Below are positions 62,050 to 64,000 of a DNA stretch of 64,000 bases, in pieces. Every line of letters starts with the position of its first letter. Within the stretch, counting starts at the first letter, position 1. A program made the translations under genes and the position numbers. The notes beneath the pieces were generated by a model, which saw only the letters and a list, made by a program, of their open reading frames with translations, was not told the DNA's origin and did not search any database. Origin of the DNA: Phallusia mammillata (Eukaryota; Chordata; Ascidiacea; Phlebobranchia; Ascidiidae); contig QLIY01000917.1 of assembly GCA_003260075.1 (NCBI GenBank), positions 1 through 64,000 of the forward strand. The letters are read 5' to 3'.

Positions 62050-63570
62050 CTGATCGGTAAAAATAAAAAGTTACTAGAACAGTGGTTTTCCTATATATTG
62101 CCAGTTTATATACACTATCATATTTTACGATGTATCACATATACCATTTATTATATTTATAACGGATATATATTTGGCACCTACATTACATTGGGTCCCT
62201 ATGTTTTTCCTGGCACTTTATAACATAATTGTTTCTGCAAGCATAATCTAATGGGTCACTACACGTGTGCATATGCAATCTGGTAACAGTAAAAATAGGG
62301 CACAATCATTGTTAAACTGGAATAGTGGTTTTCCTATATATTCCATTTTACAGAAACTGCGCCATGTAAACGCACCATTCATTATAATTGTAAGGGAAAT
62401 ATATATAGATTTTTCACGGTTTCATTTCCGTCAGCGATCATTGCCTCGCGGCGTGCGAATGTTGTTAGATAAACTATGGCGCCGATCGCGGCAGGAGAGG
62501 CCTGTCGTTAAACGCCATAAGACGCAAAACTGCGTGATACAACAACTGCATAACTAACGTAGTTAAATGATCTACAAACATATCTTCATTGCACAGTGCA
62601 AAAAGAATGCCTGATAGCACGTCCAGTTATGCGCGAGGCCGAGATATGCGCTTCAGTGGGCAGGTTTGCGCTTTTCGCGCCCAATTCGGCTTTTTTCGAC
62701 ATGAAGTTGCGCGTTGTTTTTACGAGGTGGAAAATGGACGAGTCCAACTATTTAAACTTTTAACAAAGTTTCAACATTTTTTTTTCTTAATAGCCCTTTG
62801 TTTGTTGAATTATGATTTTTAATCCGCACATAGGGTTCCCTGACGCCGTTAAGTTTCTACATACCAACAATACGATTGCTTAGCTGGGCTTTTTATGTCC
62901 AAAACCTGTTCTGAAACAGTTTTATTAACGCTTTCAGTTTGAGAAGTCACGTTACACAGGTGTAACAAATCGTGCTGCGTTGTCGCGCTGCGTTTCGAAA
63001 CACGAATAAGTTGACCTACATTAACGTTTACAGCGCAATCAGTGTTGCCAGGTTAAATTATGGAAAGGCGCAACTTTACCCGTAAAAAGTACCCCAAAAG
63101 GAGACCTGAAATACAATTGATTTTCACTTCTTTTACCTGTTTGTGTGACAATTATTCAGGTTTCTTCGTTTCAGATTCAATTTTGGTGCATTTTAAAATT
63201 GAATTTGAGCTGTTTCCATTAACACTGTATTAAACACACTTTGTGTGCCCACTTTTCATGCTGTTTTTTAAATTTTGTAATCTCTACTTTAAAACAAACA
63301 TGTTTCGCATTAATAACAAAGTAAGGTGACCTTGGGGGGGGGGAGTCTGACCAATCAGGTGCAGAGCAACTTACACCGTTATTTTCGTTATTTTTTCCAT
63401 TTTTTCCGTTATTTTCACCATTAAAGTTTTAACTTTGTTTAGTATTTGTTTTAACACAAAGTTTTTGAACATTTAGTCTTTTTGTGTTCCGCCCCGCCAT
63501 GACTAAAGTATTTTGTGTTGAATAATTTAAACAGTTTTACCCGTACAACTCAATAGAAATACAAAATACG
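62050..63570. other. Intergenic or PSMB2 intron with dispersed repeat
   Basis: The string AGTGGTTTTCCTATATATT occurs at about 62083 and 62324, bracketing a repeat whose middle resembles 520-610. A 10-G run is at 63334-63343. No coding exon for PSMB2 was found on the minus strand. Confidence 0.45.
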
Positions 63571-63846
63571 ATGGGATCACGGTTCGCTTCCAAAAATTTT
63601 GCAAAGTATTCCATTGGTGTCAAGTTTACTAATGAGGCGTGGATTGTATCTGGGGAAGGCGACAGATTTATCATGAAAACACCAGGTCTCACGGGCCAAG
63701 CAGGATCAGTTTCATTCGAATCCGTAAACCAACCGGGCCACTTTATCCGGCATGCTGGCTATGTCATGTGGTTGCACCCCTACAACGAAGCGCCCCTCTA
63801 CCAGAGCGATAGTACTTTTATTCCCAGGCCCGATAAGTTTTATACG
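63571..63846 (+). CDS. AbfB-domain protein, first exon (partial)
   Basis: The ATG opens a 92-codon exon ending at a GTAAAG donor. Residues about 46-91 (VSFESVNQPGHFIRHAG, then MWLHPYN and YQSDSTFIPRP) fit the first beta-trefoil repeat of the alpha-L-arabinofuranosidase B domain (PF05270), which binds arabinose side chains in fungal and bacterial enzymes. There is no signal peptide in this exon. The rest of the gene lies right of the window. Whether a catalytic domain is attached cannot be seen. Confidence 0.7.
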
Positions 63847-63959
63847 GTAAAGTATTTTTGATTTTTTGCTTGTTGTAAATTATTGTTGCAAGACCTTCCT
63901 ATAACTTGACGAAAATACTAGATGAGGTATTTACTTAAGTTAGTTGCATTTGTTTATGG

Positions 63960-64000
63960 CAGGGGTCGCCAACCCGCGGCTCCGGAGCCGCATGCGGCTC
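63960..64000 (+). mobile_element. hAT-type element, left end at window edge
   Basis: Starts CAGGGGTCGCCAACC, followed by GC-rich repeat sequence typical of this hAT group, and is cut by the window end. The putative target site copy is GTTTATGG (63952-63959). Confidence 0.6.

Overview
The window is animal nuclear DNA. Genes are split by short GT-AG introns and encode metazoan proteins: glutathione reductase, a KIF17-type kinesin-2, an LRR/IQ protein of the LRRIQ4 type, proteasome subunit beta-2, a claudin-like four-span protein and a secreted kringle protein. Compact introns, strong divergence between apparent alleles, a hammerhead ribozyme retroposon and an AbfB-domain gene fit a tunicate (ascidian). 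That placement is an inference; no marker gene proves it.

Layout, left to right. (1) 1102-5302, minus: 5' part of a glutathione reductase gene. (2) 5751-12950: three intronless paralogues (two minus, one plus), each encoding a single-pass membrane protein with a ZU5-UPA module. A 223-bp insertion carrying a complete hammerhead ribozyme lies between the first two. (3) 14721-18529, minus: a four-exon claudin-like gene. (4) 18530-28168: about 9.6 kb with no gene I can support, largely overlapping allele copies. (5) 28169-32308, minus: a secreted protein with a signal-peptide exon, one kringle and further Cys-rich exons. (6) 34499-49862, plus: a 21-exon KIF17-like kinesin, whose introns hold nested hAT elements. 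(7) 54178-60066, plus: an 11-exon LRRIQ4-like gene. (8) 61644-62049, minus: the last two exons of PSMB2, with an in-frame TAG. (9) 63571-63846, plus: first exon of an AbfB-domain gene.

Assembly structure matters for every reading of this window. About 25 runs of 10 or 11 G, always G on the + strand, sit mostly between two near-identical copies of the same DNA. Seven longer runs (43-95 G) have no copied flanks. The simplest reading is that gap characters were recoded as G. On that view the short runs are default-size gaps between contigs that really overlap (two haplotypes not merged), and the long runs are sized gaps. Most local duplications, including an internal duplication in the third ZU5 gene and repeated claudin, kringle and kinesin exons, are then artefacts.

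Functional threads: KIF17 and LRRIQ4 suggest ciliary or flagellar roles, and glutathione reductase and PSMB2 are housekeeping. The ZU5-UPA trio all keep an HFS tripeptide like the autoproteolysis motif of PIDD-type ZU5 domains. Non-autonomous hAT elements with 8-bp target duplications are the commonest mobile DNA.
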